From an uncultured Clostridia bacterium (lineage in GTDB: Bacteria > Bacillota > Clostridia > Christensenellales > Aristaeellaceae): 8,239 bases of DNA. The notes beneath the pieces were generated by a model that was not told where the DNA came from, did no database searches, and saw nothing but the letters and a program-made list of their open reading frames with translations. Location: positions 1 through 8,239 of the forward strand of contig CAMMGP010000042.1 of assembly GCA_946496415.1 (NCBI GenBank), written 5' to 3'. The position numbers and the translations under genes were made by a program. This document shows positions 6,562 to 8,239 of the stretch, one piece after another; within the stretch, counting starts at the first letter, position 1; each line of letters opens with the position of its first letter.

Positions 6562-6895
6562 ACTCATCGTTGCCATCGTGAACCGAGGCTTTTCCGACCT
6601 GGTGATGGACGCGGCGCGCAAGGCGGGCGCCAGCGGCGGCACCATCCTTCACGGGCGCGGCACGGGCGTGCACGAAGCCGCGCAATTCTTTGGCGTAGCC
6701 ATTCAGCCGGAGAAGGAGCTGGTGCTGATCCTCACGCGCGCCGGGGAACGCCGCGCCATCATGGCCGCCATCGCCGAAGGCGCGCAGCTTGACCGGCAGG
6801 GACGGGGGTTGATCTTCTCGCTGCCCGTAGACGAAGTTGCCGGCATCGTGCATCTGCTGGATGAAAACAGCGCTTCCCCGGAACAACGCCCGTAA
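6545..6895 (+). CDS. P-II family (GlnB/GlnK-like) regulatory protein
   Basis: Encodes 116 residues, close to the 112 typical of P-II. It starts with FELIVAIVNRGFSD (5-18), then GGTILHGRGTG (31-41), FFGVAIQPEKELVLIL (48-63) and a B-loop-like QGRGLIFSLPVDEVAG (85-100), matching the beta-alpha-beta order of GlnB. P-II trimers bind ATP/ADP and a small effector and control membrane transporters or enzymes through the T-loop. The T-loop here is slightly short and the protein contains no tyrosine, so uridylylation at the canonical Tyr51 is impossible. It overlaps the previous gene by 17 bases in another frame, with its own AGGGAGG ribosome site (6530-6536). The likely target is the DUF1538 protein of the same operon. 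Confidence 0.82.
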   Translation: MERAFELIVAIVNRGFSDLVMDAARKAGASGGTILHGRGTGVHEAAQFFGVAIQPEKELVLILTRAGERRAIMAAIAEGAQLDRQGRGLIFSLPVDEVAGIVHLLDENSASPEQRP

Positions 6896-6956
6896 ATTTC
6901 TCGCTTCGCCGTCCTTCGCGGATGACTTTTACCTCCACAAGATTAGAAATGCTCCG

Positions 6957-6999
6957 TTTGCGCGCCTGTTTGCGCAAAAATGTTTCCTTTTGCGGCAAA
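6957..6999. repeat. Cluster of TTTGC-type palindromes upstream of the synthase
   Basis: TTTGCGC occurs at 6957-6963 and again at 6969-6975, where it is part of the perfect 10-base palindrome TTTGCGCAAA (6969-6978). A third, imperfect copy reads TTTGC-G-GCAAA (6989-6999) and lies between the -35 and -10. The layout suggests a multi-site operator. The sequence GCGCAAAAAT (6972-6981) also occurs upstream of potA (723-732). Confidence 0.45.
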
Positions 7000-7011
7000 C
7001 TATGCTATAAT
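6983..7011 (+). promoter_or_regulatory. Extended -10 promoter of the alpha-oxoamine synthase operon
   Basis: TATAAT (7006-7011) is preceded by TG at 7003-7004, a consensus extended -10. The best -35 at 17-base spacing is the weak TTTCCT (6983-6988), as is usual for extended -10 promoters. The gap of 149 bases after the P-II stop holds no clear terminator. The ribosome site AAGGGGGG (7031-7038) precedes the ATG at 7045. Confidence 0.72.
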
Positions 7012-7044
7012 CATTGCCAACAAGCCACGCAAGGGGGGTAAGAC

Positions 7045-8223
7045 ATGGATATCTTCAGCAAGTGCTTTACATATTCCTATGCCAACGAACTGCGCGCGCA
7101 TGGGCTCTATCCCTACTTCCACGCGCTGGAAACGCGGCAGGGGCCGGAGGTCGTCATGGAGGGCAAGCGCCGCATCATGCTCGGTTCCAACAATTACCTC
7201 GGCCTGACTTCCTGCCCGGAGGTGATGGAGGCGGGGCGAAGGGCGCTCGAGCAGTACGGCACGGGCTGTTCCGGCTCGCGCTTCCTCAACGGCACGCTGA
7301 AGCTGCATCTGGAACTGGAGGCGGAACTGGCCGACTTTTTGCACAAGGAGGCCTGCTGCACGTTCTCCACGGGCTTCCAATCCAACCTCGGCATCCTCTC
7401 GGCGCTGGTCGGCCATGGCGACTACGTGCTCTGCGACAAGGAAAACCACGCCAGCATCTACGACGGCTGCCGCCTTTCCTACGGGCGCATGCTCACCTAT
7501 GGCCACAGCAACATGGAGGAACTGGAGATACAGCTGCAAAAAGTGCCCGAGAGCGCCGGTTGCCTCATCGTCACTGACGGCGTGTTCAGCATGGGCGGCG
7601 ACGTGGCAAAACTCCCGGAGATCGTCGCTCTGGCGCGCAAGTACGGCGCGCGCGTGATGGTGGACGACGCCCACGGCCTCGGCGTGATCGGCGAGGGCGG
7701 GCGCGGCACAGCCAGCCTCTTTGGGCTGGAGGACGAGGTGGACGTCATCATGGGCACGTTCTCCAAGTCCCTGGCCAGCCTTGGCGGTTATGTTGTAGGC
7801 AGCGAGGCAGTCATCGATTTCATCCGTCACAATTCCCGGCCTTTCATCTTCTCCGCCTCCATCCCCCCGGCCAACGCCGCGGTGGCTCTGGCGGCGCTGC
7901 GCTACATCCGCAGCCATCCGGAGATTGTGGACAGGCTTTCCAGCTTGGCGGGCTACATGCGGCGGGGACTGAAGGCGCGCGGCGTGCCTATCCTCGAATC
8001 GAATACGCCCATCATTCCCATCTACACATACACCGCGGAAAATACGCTTTTGAAGGCAAGGCGCGTCTATGAAAAGGGCGTTTACGTCAACACCGTGTTG
8101 CCCCCGGCGACGGCGGCGGACAAGTGTCTGTTGCGCACCAGCTACATGGCGACATTGACGGAAGAACTGCTGGACGAGGCCATTGAGGTCTTTGCCGGCG
8201 AACTTGCGGAGGTGAGCGCATGA
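7045..8223 (+). CDS. PLP-dependent alpha-oxoamine synthase, serine palmitoyltransferase-like
   Basis: Soluble fold-type I PLP enzyme of 392 residues, the usual length of its family (BioF, Kbl, HemA, Spt), which condenses an amino acid with an acyl-CoA or acyl-ACP and releases CO2. Visible active-site residues are the ring-stacking H135 (ENHASIYDG), D207 and H210 in VDDAHGLG, and the Schiff-base lysine K241 in GTFSKSLASLGG. Several stretches favour serine palmitoyltransferase of the Bacteroidetes type over BioF or Kbl: YGTGCSGSRFLNGTL (71-85), FSTGFQSNLG (107-116), SRPFIFSAS (264-272) and a C-terminal PPAT followed by LLRTS (353-366). If so, the product is a 3-keto sphingoid base made from serine. 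2-amino-3-ketobutyrate CoA ligase and 8-amino-7-oxononanoate synthase remain possible. The stop overlaps the next start as ATGA. Confidence 0.82.
   Translation: MDIFSKCFTYSYANELRAHGLYPYFHALETRQGPEVVMEGKRRIMLGSNNYLGLTSCPEVMEAGRRALEQYGTGCSGSRFLNGTLKLHLELEAELADFLHKEACCTFSTGFQSNLGILSALVGHGDYVLCDKENHASIYDGCRLSYGRMLTYGHSNMEELEIQLQKVPESAGCLIVTDGVFSMGGDVAKLPEIVALARKYGARVMVDDAHGLGVIGEGGRGTASLFGLEDEVDVIMGTFSKSLASLGGYVVGSEAVIDFIRHNSRPFIFSASIPPANAAVALAALRYIRSHPEIVDRLSSLAGYMRRGLKARGVPILESNTPIIPIYTYTAENTLLKARRVYEKGVYVNTVLPPATAADKCLLRTSYMATLTEELLDEAIEVFAGELAEVSA
8208..8215 (+). promoter_or_regulatory. Shine-Dalgarno of the last gene, inside the synthase gene
   Basis: GGAGGTGA (8208-8215) is nearly fully complementary to the 16S rRNA 3' end and lies four bases before the ATG at 8220. 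It decides that start although only a few codons are visible. Confidence 0.7.
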
Positions 8224-8239
8224 ACCGCGTGGCCATCGT
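8220..8239 (+). CDS. Start of a coupled gene, cut by the window end
   Basis: The visible codons read MNRVAI and the first two bases of a seventh codon (GT, so valine if complete). The start overlaps the preceding stop by four bases and has a strong ribosome site. A short polar start running into a hydrophobic strand is compatible with the first beta strand of a Rossmann-fold NAD(P) dehydrogenase or epimerase. A reductase would fit after an alpha-oxoamine synthase, but so few residues cannot establish it. Confidence 0.55.

Noticed and set aside
6896..6942. Terminator after the P-II genes
   Set aside because: A TTTT occurs near 6927-6930, but no convincing stem could be paired in front of it.
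7000..7917. Minus-strand open frame opposite the synthase
   Set aside because: It mirrors a complete PLP enzyme with catalytic residues and would also run across the promoter.
1..8239. tRNA, rRNA, insertion sequence or CRISPR array
   Set aside because: No cloverleaf, rRNA-like stretch, transposase or terminal repeats, or regular repeat-spacer array was seen; the gaps between genes are all under 150 bases.

Overview
The window is GC-rich and tightly packed, with every gene on the + strand and purine-rich Shine-Dalgarno sequences of the Gram-positive type. A collagen-like protein with a probable BclA-type C-terminal domain, ATGA gene overlaps and strong GGAGG ribosome binding sites suggest a high-GC member of the Firmicutes (Clostridia-like), perhaps from the gut. 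This placement is inference. One feature fits less well: the polyamine-binding protein has an ordinary cleavable signal peptide and no lipobox cysteine.

Layout: (1) 1-666 is the 3' part of a collagen-like surface protein, closed by an intrinsic terminator whose loop holds the stop codon. (2) 804-4582 is a complete polyamine-type ABC importer operon, potA-potB-potC-potD, read from a promoter near 714-742. (3) 4704-6895 is a three-gene operon with a strong extended -10 promoter. It encodes a duplicated DUF1538 membrane protein followed by two small P-II-like proteins, the first divergent and rich in cysteine, the second close to the P-II fold but without the uridylylation tyrosine. (4) 7045-8239 starts a further operon from its own extended -10 promoter. 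It holds a PLP-dependent alpha-oxoamine synthase that most resembles bacterial serine palmitoyltransferase, then the first codons of a translationally coupled gene.

How the genes work together: PotABCD should import a polyamine or similar small cation, with PotD capturing, PotB/PotC forming the channel and PotA hydrolysing ATP. The DUF1538 protein with two P-II-like partners looks like a membrane transporter or channel gated by P-II proteins, by analogy with AmtB-GlnK and SbtA-SbtB. This is the most interesting and least described part of the window. The alpha-oxoamine synthase and the following gene may begin a sphingoid-base or related amino-ketone lipid pathway. The promoter regions of potA and the synthase share a 10-base identity within TTGCGC-type palindromes, so a common regulator is possible.
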